64,000 nt of DNA from Bauldia sp965232525 (GTDB taxonomy: Bacteria > Pseudomonadota > Alphaproteobacteria > Rhizobiales > Kaistiaceae). A model generated the notes under the pieces. The model searched no databases, was not told the DNA's origin, and saw nothing but the letters and a program-made list of their open reading frames with translations. This document shows positions 42,710 to 52,297 of this stretch, in pieces (the stretch's first letter is position 1; every line of letters begins with the position of its first letter). Location of the stretch: NCBI RefSeq assembly GCF_965232525.1, contig NZ_OZ246980.1:744001-808000 (forward strand), given 5' to 3'. The position numbers and the translations under genes are program-made.

Positions 42710-45325
42710 TCAGGCGGCGGCTTCCTTTGCCTTCCCGCCCTCGACCCGGGGCAGAAACAGGAGCTTGTCCGTCCCGCCGGTGACCTTGACCTGGGCGCCG
42801 TCCGGTATCTCGCCCGCGAGAATGCGGTCGGCGAGGGGATCCTGCACTTCGCGCTGGATCACCCGCTTCAGCGGCCGTGCGCCGTAGGTTGGATCGTAGC
42901 CCTTCTCCGCGAGCCACTCGCGGGCCGAGTCGTCGAGGTCGAGGGCTACCTTGCGATCCTCCAGCAAAGCCTGCAGGCGCTCCAGCTGAATTTCGACAAT
43001 CGCGCCCATCTCGCTCCGCTTCAACCGGTGGAACAGGATGATATCGTCGATGCGGTTGAGAAACTCCGGCCGGAAATGGGCCCGAACGACCCCCATGACC
43101 ATCTCGCGCACCGTGTCGTCTACGTCCTGGTCGTCGCCGATATTGGCGAGATAGTCCGAGCCGAGGTTCGAAGTCATGACGATGAGCGTGTTGCGGAAAT
43201 CGACGGTGCGACCCTGCCCGTCGGTGAGCCGGCCGTCATCGAGCACCTGCAGCAGGACGTTGAACACGTCGCCGTGGGCCTTCTCGACCTCGTCGAACAG
43301 GATCACCTGATACGGACGGCGCCGCACCGCCTCGGTGAGCACGCCGCCTTCCTCGTAACCGACGTAGCCGGGAGGCGCACCGATCAGCCGAGCAACGGAG
43401 TGCTTCTCCATGAACTCCGACATGTCGATCCGGACCATCGCCGTTTCGTCGTCGAACAGGAACGCGGCGAGCGCCTTGGTGAGCTCGGTCTTGCCGACGC
43501 CGGTGGGCCCGAGGAACATGAAGGAGCCGATCGGCCGGTTCGGGTCTTGCAGACCGGCGCGGGCGCGGCGCACGGCGGTCGATACCGCATGGACCGCTTC
43601 GGCCTGGCCGACGACCCGCTTGGCGAGTTCGTCTTCCATCCGCAGCAATTTCTCGCGCTCGCCCTCGAGCATCTTGTCGACCGGGATTCCGGTCCAGCGC
43701 GACACCACCTGAGCGATGTCGTTGGGCGTCACGGCCTCGTCGACCATATCGCCGTCCTCGCGGCTGCTTTCCTCGGCCTCGGCGAGTGCCTTTTCCAGAT
43801 CGGGGATCGTGCCATAGGCCAGTTCGCCGGCCTTGGCGAGGTCGCCGGCCCGCTGGGCGCGATCGAGATCGGCGCGGGCCTGATCGAGTTGTTCCTTGAC
43901 CTTGGTGGACGCGGCGAGCTTTTCCTTCTCTGCCATCCACCGCTGAGTCAGCGCCTGGGACTGCTCCTCGAGATCGGCGAGATCCTTCTCCAGCCGCTCG
44001 AGTCGATCCTTGGACGCCTGGTCGCTTTCCTTGTTGAGCGCCTCGCGCTCGATCTTGAGCTGGATGATACGACGGTCGAGCTCGTCGAGCGCCTCGGGCT
44101 TGGAATCGACCTGCATCCGCAGCCGCGACCCGGCCTCGTCGACCAGATCGATCGCCTTGTCCGGCAGGAACCGGTCGGTGATGTAGCGGTTCGACAACGT
44201 CGCCGCCGAAACAAGCGCCGAATCGGTCATCCGCACACCGTGGTGCAATTCGTACTTCTCGCGCAGGCCGCGGAGGATCGAGATCGTGTCCTCGACCGTC
44301 GGCTCGTTGACGTAGACCGGCTGGAACCGGCGGGCGAGCGCCGCGTCTTTCTCGACATATTTGCGGAACTCGTCGAGAGTCGTTGCGCCGACGCAGTGAA
44401 GTTCGCCGCGCGCCAGCGCCGGCTTCAGAAGGTTGGACGCATCCATCGCCCCGTCGGCCTTACCGGCACCGACCAGCGTGTGCATCTCGTCGACGAACAG
44501 AATGATCTGGCCTTCGGCCGCTTCGATTTCGGACAGGACCGACTTCAGTCGCTCCTCGAACTCGCCGCGATATTTCGCACCGGCGATCAGGGCGCCCATG
44601 TCGAGCGCAAGTAGCGTCTTGTTCTTGAGGCTTTCCGGCACGTCGCCATTGGCGATCCTGAGCGCCAGGCCCTCGGCGATCGCGGTCTTGCCGACCCCCG
44701 GCTCGCCAATCAGCACCGGGTTGTTCTTGGTCCGCCGCGCCAACACCTGCACCGTCCGGCGGATCTCCTCGTCGCGACCGATCACCGGATCGAGTTTGCC
44801 GTCGCGGGCTTCGGCGGTGAGATCGCGCGAGTATTTCTTCAGCGCATCGTACTGGCTTTCGGCCGATGCGGAATCGGCGGTTCGGCCTTTGCGGATTTCC
44901 TCGATCGCCGCGTTCAACGATTGCGGATTGACCCCCGCCTTGGCGAGAATCTCAGACGTCTTGGCGTCCTTCTCCATCGCCAGGGCGAGCAGCAGCCGCT
45001 CGACGGTGACGAAGGAGTCGCCGGCCTTCTTGGCAATCTTCTCGGCCGTATCGAAGACCTTGGCCGTCGGCTGGGCCAGATAGATCTGGCCGCTGCCGCC
45101 ACTGACCTTGGGTAGCGCCGCCAGCGCTTCTTCGGTCCCGGCCAGCGCCTGGCTGGCATTGCCGCCGGCACGTTCGATCAAACCGGCGGCGAGGCCTTCC
45201 GGATCGTCGAGCAGAACCTTCAGAATGTGCTCCGGGGTGAATTGCTGATGGCCTTCGGCCAACGCCCCCGTCTGTGCGGACTCAATGAATCCCCGAGCCC
45301 GCTCGGTATAGGTTTCAAAGTTCAC
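42710..45325 (-). CDS. clpB: ATP-dependent chaperone ClpB
   Basis: An 871-residue AAA+ disaggregase with the full domain set. The N-domain has FTPEHILKVLLDDPEG. AAA-1 has GEPGVGKTA and the Walker B FVDEMHTLVGAG. The long coiled-coil middle domain runs from about residue 410 to 530. AAA-2 has GPTGVGKTE and VILFDEVEKAH. ClpB works with DnaK to rescue aggregated proteins in the cytosol. The start is a GTG at 45325 with AGGAGGG 6 bases upstream; no good ATG fits the N-terminus MNFETYTERA. I could not find a convincing heat-shock promoter upstream. Confidence 0.97.
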   Translation of the reverse strand: MNFETYTERARGFIESAQTGALAEGHQQFTPEHILKVLLDDPEGLAAGLIERAGGNASQALAGTEEALAALPKVSGGSGQIYLAQPTAKVFDTAEKIAKKAGDSFVTVERLLLALAMEKDAKTSEILAKAGVNPQSLNAAIEEIRKGRTADSASAESQYDALKKYSRDLTAEARDGKLDPVIGRDEEIRRTVQVLARRTKNNPVLIGEPGVGKTAIAEGLALRIANGDVPESLKNKTLLALDMGALIAGAKYRGEFEERLKSVLSEIEAAEGQIILFVDEMHTLVGAGKADGAMDASNLLKPALARGELHCVGATTLDEFRKYVEKDAALARRFQPVYVNEPTVEDTISILRGLREKYELHHGVRMTDSALVSAATLSNRYITDRFLPDKAIDLVDEAGSRLRMQVDSKPEALDELDRRIIQLKIEREALNKESDQASKDRLERLEKDLADLEEQSQALTQRWMAEKEKLAASTKVKEQLDQARADLDRAQRAGDLAKAGELAYGTIPDLEKALAEAEESSREDGDMVDEAVTPNDIAQVVSRWTGIPVDKMLEGEREKLLRMEDELAKRVVGQAEAVHAVSTAVRRARAGLQDPNRPIGSFMFLGPTGVGKTELTKALAAFLFDDETAMVRIDMSEFMEKHSVARLIGAPPGYVGYEEGGVLTEAVRRRPYQVILFDEVEKAHGDVFNVLLQVLDDGRLTDGQGRTVDFRNTLIVMTSNLGSDYLANIGDDQDVDDTVREMVMGVVRAHFRPEFLNRIDDIILFHRLKRSEMGAIVEIQLERLQALLEDRKVALDLDDSAREWLAEKGYDPTYGARPLKRVIQREVQDPLADRILAGEIPDGAQVKVTGGTDKLLFLPRVEGGKAKEAAA

Positions 45326-45607
45326 GTGTCGCCCTCCTGACCCGACCCGTCCGCCCGAACACGGCGCCAAACGGATCGTTCGATTTGACTGACTATTGTA
45401 AATCGGTCGGCGCCCGAATCGGCACGCCTTCGCGGATATATGGTTATCGGACGAGCCGGAATAAAGGGGCGGACAAGCGCCCCGGGGCCGCGAACAGGTG
45501 CGCGGCGGCAGCCGAGCGACACCTTCGCTGCGAGGCGCGGGTATTGAGGGCAGGCGCTAGGAGATTGCGGAGTGTGCGCCGGATATCGCGGCGTGTGCCC
45601 GCGAACG
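45326..45607. other. Intergenic region upstream of clpB
   Basis: These 282 bases separate DUF4167 from clpB. They should hold the clpB promoter, but I found no clear sigma-32 match. No gene or repeat is supported. Confidence 0.4.
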
Positions 45608-46246
45608 TCAGTCCTTGGCGGCAGCCGCCTCGCCACCGGCGTCCGCCTCCGCGGCGGGCGAGGCTGGCGCTTCGTCGGTGTTGGCGGGCTGTTCGTCGGA
45701 GCGAGCGCGATACTGGCGTCGACGCCGGGGCCGACGCGGCGGCGACTCGTCCTTGTCGTCCGCCACCTTGTTTTCGCTCCCCTGATCGTCAGCCTTCGCC
45801 GGCTGACCGGCCGCCGTTTCGCTCGTGTCCTTGCCGTTGCCGTTGATGAAGGGCTGCGGATCGGAGAGGCCGAAAGCCGGTGCGTTCTCGGGCGTCGCGG
45901 GTTGCGCCGCTTGTTCGGGCCGATTCGGCTGGCGATCCTGCCCGTTGCTCTGGGTTTCTTCGTTCTCGCCGCCGGCCTGCTGGCGATCGGGCTGCTGTTG
46001 CGGCATCTGCGCCTGGGCGGCGGCAACGATGCGGTAGTAGTGCTCGGCGTGCTGAAGCAGGCTTTCGCTGTGAATGCGGTCGCCGGAAGCCTGGGCATCG
46101 CGGGCGAGCTGGGAGTATTTCTCGGCGATCTGCATCGCAGTGCCGCGGATCTTCACGTCCGGACCGTTGCTCTCGTAGGAGCGGGACATGGGGTTCGGTC
46201 CCTTACGACCCCGGCCACGCATACGTCTTTGCTGTCCCTGCCTCAT
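45608..46246 (-). CDS. DUF4167 domain-containing protein
   Basis: A 212-residue protein. The N-terminal third is the conserved DUF4167 region: MRGRGRKGPNPMSRSYESNG, then VKIRGTAMQIAEKYSQLARD and HSESLLQHAEHYYRI. The rest is low-complexity, rich in Gln, Asp and Ala, with an Arg patch (RRPRRRRQYRAR) that suggests nucleic-acid contact. The family is restricted to alphaproteobacteria and has no established function. Its place between prmC and clpB is the usual one. The ATG at 46246 is preferred because it begins the conserved block. Confidence 0.88.
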   Translation of the reverse strand: MRQGQQRRMRGRGRKGPNPMSRSYESNGPDVKIRGTAMQIAEKYSQLARDAQASGDRIHSESLLQHAEHYYRIVAAAQAQMPQQQPDRQQAGGENEETQSNGQDRQPNRPEQAAQPATPENAPAFGLSDPQPFINGNGKDTSETAAGQPAKADDQGSENKVADDKDESPPRRPRRRRQYRARSDEQPANTDEAPASPAAEADAGGEAAAAKD

Positions 46247-46604
46247 AAACGCTTCTCTTTCATCTCGAACGATCAGTGTGTACCGCGACGCGCACGCGTC
46301 GCGGTCCGCCAACCAGGCCCGCACGAATCCACGAGCGGGCCGGACATAAATTGCCCGGTAACAGGCCTTCGCAAACGTTCACTCACTCGGCCAAGCTAGT
46401 CCAAAGCGGGTCACGTCCCGCTAATCCCGTCGATCCGCCGGACCCGATCGATCCAAGCGGATAAGCGATAACCACGGTCGCGATATCGTCGATGGGAGCG
46501 TCTATCAGCAGACCCCGTCACGAGCCCCCGCCCATGACCGCCGCTGTGGCTGGGTCGCTCCCCGCGGCGAGCGGACCCTAGCCCGTCCGCAACTGATTTC
46601 CAAC
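46247..46604. other. Intergenic region between prmC and DUF4167
   Basis: I see no gene in these 358 bases. The sequence is moderately GC-rich with short dyads (for example around GACCCGTCCG-like segments) but without a T-run terminator. A promoter for the DUF4167 gene is expected here. Confidence 0.4.
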
Positions 46605-47492
46605 CTATTTTTTGCACGCCGTCAGCGAGACCACACGGTCAATCCCGGCCAGGTCCCGACTGGTTGCTGTCCTCCATCCGCGATCTTTGGCCAATGCGCC
46701 GACATCGCTGGCCTGGCCTTGCCCGACCTCCAGGAGCACGCTTCCGTCCGGCTTCAGGAGGCGATCGAAGTCGTTCAGAATCGCCCGATAGGCCACGAGA
46801 CCGTCGGCGCCACCATCGAGGGCGATATGGGGATCGTGGTCGACCACCTCAACCGGCAGGCCGGGAATCGCCCCGCTTGGGATGTATGGCGGGTTCGAGA
46901 CGACAAGGTCGAAGCGCATGTCGATCGCAGCGGCCCAGTCAGCGACGACGAAGGCGGTGCGATCGGCCAACCCGGCGCGGGCAGCATTCGCTCGCGCGGC
47001 GCGAATCGCCGCCTCGCTGATGTCGACGCCGATACCGAACGCCTCCGGGAGTTCGCTCGCCAGCGCGAGCAATATCGCGCCGCTGCCGGTGCCGAGGTCG
47101 AGGATCGCCAAAGGTGCGTCGCGCGCCCCTCGCGCCGCAACGGCATCGAGCGCCGCCTCGACCAGCGTCTCGGTATCGGGTCGTGGCACCAGGGTTTCCG
47201 GGACGAGCCGCAGGGTCTGGTTCCAGAACGCCTTCTCGCCGAGCAATCGGGCGACGGGAACGCCGGCAACCCGTCGTTCGACCAGGGCCGCCACGGACGC
47301 GCGATCATCCGCTCGCACCGGCTCGCGATCGCGGAGCACGATGTCATCGGGATCGCGACCGAGCGCACCGGCGAGCAGGAGCCGGGCGTCCAACTCCGGC
47401 GTGCCGGCGTGGCCCCGGGCACCGAACGCCTTGGCAAGGCGTTGCGTCAGCCGGCGCCTCAGATCTCCAATTGTTTCGACCGTCTCGGTCAT
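46605..47492 (-). CDS. prmC: Peptide chain release factor N(5)-glutamine methyltransferase
   Basis: A 295-residue methyltransferase. The N-terminal helical domain recognises release factors (ELDARLLLAGALG, FWNQTLRLVPETLVPRPDTE). SAM motif I is LDLGTGSGAILLALA and the catalytic NPPY motif is in DLVVSNPPYIPSG. It methylates the glutamine of the GGQ motif of RF1 and RF2. It overlaps prfA by 4 bases (ATGA), a standard pairing of enzyme and substrate. Confidence 0.96.
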   Translation of the reverse strand: MTETVETIGDLRRRLTQRLAKAFGARGHAGTPELDARLLLAGALGRDPDDIVLRDREPVRADDRASVAALVERRVAGVPVARLLGEKAFWNQTLRLVPETLVPRPDTETLVEAALDAVAARGARDAPLAILDLGTGSGAILLALASELPEAFGIGVDISEAAIRAARANAARAGLADRTAFVVADWAAAIDMRFDLVVSNPPYIPSGAIPGLPVEVVDHDPHIALDGGADGLVAYRAILNDFDRLLKPDGSVLLEVGQGQASDVGALAKDRGWRTATSRDLAGIDRVVSLTACKK

Positions 47493-48556
47493 GCGTCGAC
47501 TTCCGCCGCGAGCAGCGACGCCTGATGATCGGTGACCAGCGCGTCGACGATCTCGTCGAGCTTCTCGCCGGCGAGCACTTCGTCGAGCTTGTAGAGGGTC
47601 AGGTTGATGCGATGGTCGGTGACCCGCCCTTGCGGGAAGTTGTAGGTGCGGATGCGTTCCGACCGGTCGCCGCTCCCCACCTGACCGCGCCTCTCGGCGG
47701 CCCGCTCCTCCGCCGCCTTCTGCCGCTCCAGATCGAACAGCTTGGCGCGCAGCATCTGCATCGCCTGCGCCCGGTTCTGATGCTGAGAGCGGGACACTGC
47801 GGTGACGATGATGCCGGTCGGCTCGTGGACGAGGCGGATTCCGGAATCGGTGGTATTGGCGTGCTGGCCGCCGGCGCTGGAGGCTCGCGTCGTATCGATG
47901 CGGATGTCTTCCGGCTTCAGGTCGACATCCACATCCTCGGCTTCGGGGAGCACGGCGACGGTGGCGGCCGAGGTATGGATGCGGCCACTCGCTTCGGTCG
48001 CCGGCACCCGTTGCACCCGGTGAACACCGGACTCGAACTTCAGCCGCGCGAAGACGCCCTTGCCGGTGATGTTGGCGATGATCTCCTTGTAGCCCCCGGC
48101 GTCACCGTCGTTTTCGGAGAGCACCTCGACTTTCCAGCGATGGAGTTCGGCATAGCGCTGGTACATCCGGAACAGATTGCCGGCAAATAACGCGGCTTCG
48201 TCGCCGCCGGTGCCGGCGCGGATTTCGACGATCGCACTCTTCTCGTCGGCGGCGTCCTTGGGGAGGAGCAGGAAGCGCACCTCCTCGCCCAACTCGGCGA
48301 TTCGGGAATCGAGGGCCGCGGCTTCGTCGGTCGCGAGTTCCGCCATCTCCGGATCGGCGAGCAACGGGTCCAGGCCCTCCCGTTCGCCGATCGCGGTCCG
48401 GAGCGCGCTCGCGGCCTCGTAAACCGGTTCGAGCTCGGAGCGCTCGCGGCTGAGCTTGACCAGGGTCTCCCGGTCGAGCGGGGTCGCCAGTTGCGCGTCG
48501 ATTGTCTCAACCCGCGCAATCAGCGCATCGATTTTCTGGTGCGGAATGGCAGTCAT
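47489..48556 (-). CDS. prfA: Peptide chain release factor 1
   Basis: A 355-residue release factor. The stop-codon-reading tripeptide PAT is at residues 185-187 (VQRVPATEASG). The GGQ peptide-release motif is at 229-231 in RASSAGGQHANTTDSG. RF1 ends translation at UAA and UAG. Residues after GGQ (HANTTDSGIRLVHEPTG) deviate slightly from the commoner HVNTTDSAVRITHLPTG but keep all key positions. The first ATG begins with the family-like helical domain. It is cotranslated with prmC. Confidence 0.97.
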   Translation of the reverse strand: MTAIPHQKIDALIARVETIDAQLATPLDRETLVKLSRERSELEPVYEAASALRTAIGEREGLDPLLADPEMAELATDEAAALDSRIAELGEEVRFLLLPKDAADEKSAIVEIRAGTGGDEAALFAGNLFRMYQRYAELHRWKVEVLSENDGDAGGYKEIIANITGKGVFARLKFESGVHRVQRVPATEASGRIHTSAATVAVLPEAEDVDVDLKPEDIRIDTTRASSAGGQHANTTDSGIRLVHEPTGIIVTAVSRSQHQNRAQAMQMLRAKLFDLERQKAAEERAAERRGQVGSGDRSERIRTYNFPQGRVTDHRINLTLYKLDEVLAGEKLDEIVDALVTDHQASLLAAEVDA

Positions 48557-48565
48557 GGCATTGGC

Positions 48566-50779
48566 TCAGAAAGGCACGCCCTCGGCGGTGGCGTAGTCGG
48601 CGAGCGCGGACCGGACCCCGTCGTCGGAGGCGTGATCTCCCAACAGCCCGTTCACCGTCTCTGTGGTCTTGCCGGCGTGCAGCGCCAGGGTCATCGCCTT
48701 GACCGGCCCGATCGCCGCAGCCGACATCGAAAGCGAACGGTAGCCGAGGCCGATCAATGCCAGCGCGGACAGGGGATTGCCAGCCATCTCGCCACAGAGT
48801 GAGATCGGCGTCGACGACTGGTTGGCGGCGGTTGCGATATCCCGGAGCGCCCTGAGGAACGGTCGCGACAGGGGATCGAATCGTCCCGCCACCATGATGT
48901 TGCCCCGGTCGCTGGCGGTCATGAACTGATGCAGGTCGTTCGAGCCGACCGAAATGAAGTCGGCGACCTCGACCAAGCCGTCGAGTTGCCAGAGTAGCGA
49001 CGGCACCTCGATCATCGCGCCGATCAGGATTTCGGACGGCTCGTCGTAGCCATGGCGGCGCATGTGCGCCAGTTCCCGGTCGACGAGGTCTCGAGTCGCC
49101 CGAATCTCGGAGAGATCGGTGATCATCGGGAGCATGATCCGCAACCGACGACCGGCCGATGCCCTCAGCAGGGCGCGAAGCTGCATGCGCAGGAGCCCGG
49201 GGCGATCGAGACCGAGGCGGATCGCCCGCCATCCCATCGCCGGGTTCTCTTCCTGGGCGGTGTGGAGATAGGGCAGCACCTTGTCGCCGCCTATATCGAG
49301 GGTGCGGAAGGTGACCGGACGGTCGCCGGCGGTGTCGAGGATCCGGCCGTAGAACGCGGTCTGCTCCGACAGCTTGGGCATCCGCGCGGCGATCATGAAC
49401 TGAAGCTCGGTTCGGAAGAGCCCGATTCCCCCGGCGCCGGATTCGGTGAGATGGGGCAGGTCGACGATCAGCCCGGCATTCATGTGCAGATCGATCTTCT
49501 CGCCATCGACGGTGATCGCGTCCTCGTCCCGGAGCAGCCGGTACTGCTCCTGCCGCCTCGCACGGAACCGGACCTTCTCGGCATAGACAGCTTCGACGTC
49601 GGCCGGCGGGCGGGCATGGACTTCGCCGACGAGCCCGTCGACGATGATCGCATCGCCGTTTTCGACCAGTGCGGCGATATTGGCGGCACGGCCCACCGAG
49701 GCGATGCCAAGCGCCCGGGCGACGATGGTGACGTGGCTGGTCGGCCCGCCTTCCTCCAGCACGAGCCCGCGCACGCGGTCGCGGTCATAGTCGAGCAGTT
49801 CCGCCGCGCCCATGTTGCGGGCGACAATGATCGCATCGCGCGGCAGTTCGTCGGCCGCCGGCCCGTGGCCTCGGTTCATCAACACCCGCAGCAGCCGGTT
49901 GGCGAGATCGTCGAAGTCGTGGAGCCGGTCGCGCAGGAATGGATCGGTCTGGCGCTGCAGCCGAGCCCGGGTGTCGCTCTGCACTTTCTCGACAGCGGCC
50001 TCGGCGGTGAGACCATTGCGAATCGCCTCCTGCATCCGGGTGACCCAGCCGCGATCGTGGGCGAACATCCGGTAGGCTTCCAGCACGTCGCGATGCTCGC
50101 CCGCCTCGCCGATGTCGTCGCGGGACAGCATGTCGTCGACGAACAGCCGCAGGCTGGCGATCGCCTGGTCCAGGCGCCGGGTTTCGGACTCGATATCGTC
50201 GGCGATCAGCGCGGTGACCACCACCCGCGGTTCGTGAAGGACGACGTGGCCGAGACCGACGCCGTCGCACAGCCCCACGCCCTTGAGGGTGATCGGCCGC
50301 TTGAGATCGAGCGAGGTGCCGGGCTGGGCCAGCCGTTCGAGTTCGCCCACCGCCAGCATCTCGGCCATGACCATGGCCGTGGTCTGCAGGGCCTCGACTT
50401 CCTCGTCGTAATAGGTGCGGTGGGTGCGGTTCTGGACCACCAGAACACCCAGCGTCCGTCCGGCCCGAAGAATCGGCACGCCGAGAAACGAGGAATAAAT
50501 TTCCTCTCCGGTCTCCGGAAGATAGCGATACGAAGGATGATTTTGCGCGTTCGGCAGGTTCAGCGGCCGGGCTTCCGCCGCGATCGTGCCGACCAGACCC
50601 TGACCGACCTGCAACGCAGCATGGTGGACCGCTTCGCGGTTCAGACCTTCGGTTGCATAAAGTTCAAGCACGTTGTCGGAGCGGAGCACATAGACCGAGC
50701 ATACCTCCGCGACCACGTTCGCGGCGATCTGCTTGGTTATCTTGTCAAGCCGGTCTTGCGCGCTGATCGGCTCCGCCAT
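48566..50779 (-). CDS. ptsP: Phosphoenolpyruvate--protein phosphotransferase PtsP (EI-Ntr)
   Basis: A 737-residue protein. A GAF domain (about 15-145; LELYATEGLNREAVHHA, SFLGVPILRAGRTLGVLVV) is followed by the enzyme I region: the phosphoacceptor His349 in GGPTSHVTIVARALG, a PEP-binding barrel with GIGLFRTELQFM and CGEMAGNP. It starts the nitrogen-related PTS relay to NPr and EIIA-Ntr, which adjusts nitrogen and potassium responses. The ATG at 50779 starts at the GAF domain; 18 more in-frame codons upstream are not conserved-looking. It lies 9 bases upstream of prfA and probably shares its transcript. Confidence 0.95.
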   Translation of the reverse strand: MAEPISAQDRLDKITKQIAANVVAEVCSVYVLRSDNVLELYATEGLNREAVHHAALQVGQGLVGTIAAEARPLNLPNAQNHPSYRYLPETGEEIYSSFLGVPILRAGRTLGVLVVQNRTHRTYYDEEVEALQTTAMVMAEMLAVGELERLAQPGTSLDLKRPITLKGVGLCDGVGLGHVVLHEPRVVVTALIADDIESETRRLDQAIASLRLFVDDMLSRDDIGEAGEHRDVLEAYRMFAHDRGWVTRMQEAIRNGLTAEAAVEKVQSDTRARLQRQTDPFLRDRLHDFDDLANRLLRVLMNRGHGPAADELPRDAIIVARNMGAAELLDYDRDRVRGLVLEEGGPTSHVTIVARALGIASVGRAANIAALVENGDAIIVDGLVGEVHARPPADVEAVYAEKVRFRARRQEQYRLLRDEDAITVDGEKIDLHMNAGLIVDLPHLTESGAGGIGLFRTELQFMIAARMPKLSEQTAFYGRILDTAGDRPVTFRTLDIGGDKVLPYLHTAQEENPAMGWRAIRLGLDRPGLLRMQLRALLRASAGRRLRIMLPMITDLSEIRATRDLVDRELAHMRRHGYDEPSEILIGAMIEVPSLLWQLDGLVEVADFISVGSNDLHQFMTASDRGNIMVAGRFDPLSRPFLRALRDIATAANQSSTPISLCGEMAGNPLSALALIGLGYRSLSMSAAAIGPVKAMTLALHAGKTTETVNGLLGDHASDDGVRSALADYATAEGVPF

Positions 50780-50863
50780 GATTTCCCGCAGGCGGCGAAG
50801 CAGGACGCGCGGCCCGGCGGGAGGACCCCGCATGATCCGCTATCCCAGTGGGCGTGTTTCAGG

Positions 50864-50881
50864 CGACGGCTAGTGCCGTCG
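50864..50881 (-). terminator. Hairpin between lysC and ptsP, weak terminator candidate
   Basis: CGACGGC and GCCGTCG form a perfect 7-bp stem with a TAGT loop, 33 bases past the lysC stop. There is no T run on the minus strand, so termination is uncertain; it may only stabilise the 3' end. Confidence 0.3.
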
Positions 50882-50913
50882 GCGGCCTCGGCGGCGCGAG
50901 CTCGGGCGCCACA

Positions 50914-52167
50914 TCAGTTCTCGTCGAGCCCGTATAGCGAATGCAAAGTCCGTACCGCAAGTTCGGTATACGACGCGTCAATGAGAATGGAGATCTTGAT
51001 TTCCGACGTGGTTATCGCGCGGATGTTGATCCCGCGGGCCGCGAGCGCCTGGAACGCCTCCGCCGCCACACCGGCGTGACTGCGCATCCCGACGCCGATC
51101 ACCGAAATCTTGGCGACATCCGTCGATCCATTGATCGCCTGATAGCCGATCGCCTCCCGCGAGCCCGCTATGACCTCGCTGGCACGCTCGAAATCGATGG
51201 CCGGGACGGTAAACGTCATGTCGGTCAGCGAACCGTCCTCGGAAATGTTCTGGACGATCATATCCACGTTGATGTTGGCCTCGGCGAGCGGCATGAACAC
51301 CGCCGCTGCAACGCCGGGCTTGTCGGCGACCCGCCGCAGCGAGATCTCGGCCTCATCCTTGGAATAGGCGATGCCGGTGACGACTTTTTCTTCCACGATC
51401 TCATCCTCGTCGCAGATCAGGGTTCCGGGCGGCGGCTCGAGGTGATGCTCCGGCGCGTCCGTGTCGGCGAAGCTCGAGCGGACGAAGGTTCGCACTCCAT
51501 GCGCCATCGCCATCTGGACCGACCGCACCTGCAGGACCTTGGCGCCAAGCGAGGCCATTTCCAGCATTTCCTCGAAGGCAACCTTCTCCAGCCGGCTGGC
51601 CTTGGGCACGACCCGCGGGTCGGTCGTGTAGACGCCGTCGACGTCGGTGTAGATATCACATCGATCGGCTCCGACCGCCGCCGCCAGGGCCACCGCGGTG
51701 GTGTCCGAGCCGCCGCGACCGAAGGTCGACACCCGGTTATCCGGCGCGATTCCCTGGAATCCGGCGACCACGGCGACCTGATTCTGGGTCTCCATCCGTT
51801 CGACCAGCACCGCCCCGTCGATGTCGTCGATCCGAGCGACGCCATGGGCGGCATCGGTGCGGATCGGAATCTGCCAACCGAGCCACGAACGGGCGTTGAC
51901 CCCCATGTCCTGGAGCGTAATCGCCAGCAAACCGGCGGTGACCTGCTCACCGGCGGCAACGACCGTGTCGTACTCGCGCGCGTCGTGGAAACGGGCCGCA
52001 GTCCGGGTCCAGTCGACCAGTTGATTGGTGGTGCCGGCCATCGCCGAGACCACCACAGCCGCCTGGTTGCCGGCTTCCACCTCGCGCTTGACGTGACAGG
52101 CGACGTTGCGAATGCGATCGATATCGGCGACGGACGTCCCGCCGAACTTCATCACCAGCCGTGCCAT
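50914..52167 (-). CDS. lysC: Aspartate kinase
   Basis: A 417-residue enzyme beginning MARLVMKFGGTSVADIDRI with the kinase signature KFGGTSV. FGRGGSDTTAVALAAAVGAD contacts ATP and aspartate. The C-terminal ~150 residues are two ACT domains (PGVAAAVFMPLAEANINVDM, VIGVGMRSHAGVAAEAFQAL) that bind lysine or threonine for feedback control. It phosphorylates aspartate at the head of lysine, threonine and methionine synthesis. Divergent from ubiG with about 130 bases between. Confidence 0.97.
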   Translation of the reverse strand: MARLVMKFGGTSVADIDRIRNVACHVKREVEAGNQAAVVVSAMAGTTNQLVDWTRTAARFHDAREYDTVVAAGEQVTAGLLAITLQDMGVNARSWLGWQIPIRTDAAHGVARIDDIDGAVLVERMETQNQVAVVAGFQGIAPDNRVSTFGRGGSDTTAVALAAAVGADRCDIYTDVDGVYTTDPRVVPKASRLEKVAFEEMLEMASLGAKVLQVRSVQMAMAHGVRTFVRSSFADTDAPEHHLEPPPGTLICDEDEIVEEKVVTGIAYSKDEAEISLRRVADKPGVAAAVFMPLAEANINVDMIVQNISEDGSLTDMTFTVPAIDFERASEVIAGSREAIGYQAINGSTDVAKISVIGVGMRSHAGVAAEAFQALAARGINIRAITTSEIKISILIDASYTELAVRTLHSLYGLDEN

Positions 52168-52297
52168 CGAACCGTCCGCTACCCGCTCACCCGCCGAAAA
52201 GGCGCGCCTTCATAGCGAGTTGCGTCATAGGCCGCAACGGCGGCCGCGCCAACTTGCCTGTGGTCAACAACAAGACGATGGCCTAGCGTCCTGGGCC

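Noticed and set aside
42692..44614. A 640-codon open frame antisense to clpB.
   Set aside because: Shadow of the clpB coding frame; no motif and no ribosome site.
47489..48556. Unusual residues after the GGQ motif of release factor 1.
   Set aside because: GGQ and the PAT tripeptide are both intact, so this looks like ordinary family variation rather than altered stop-codon recognition.
49052..51079. A 675-codon open frame antisense to ptsP and the end of lysC.
   Set aside because: It spans two real genes and their spacer on the other strand and has shadow-frame composition.
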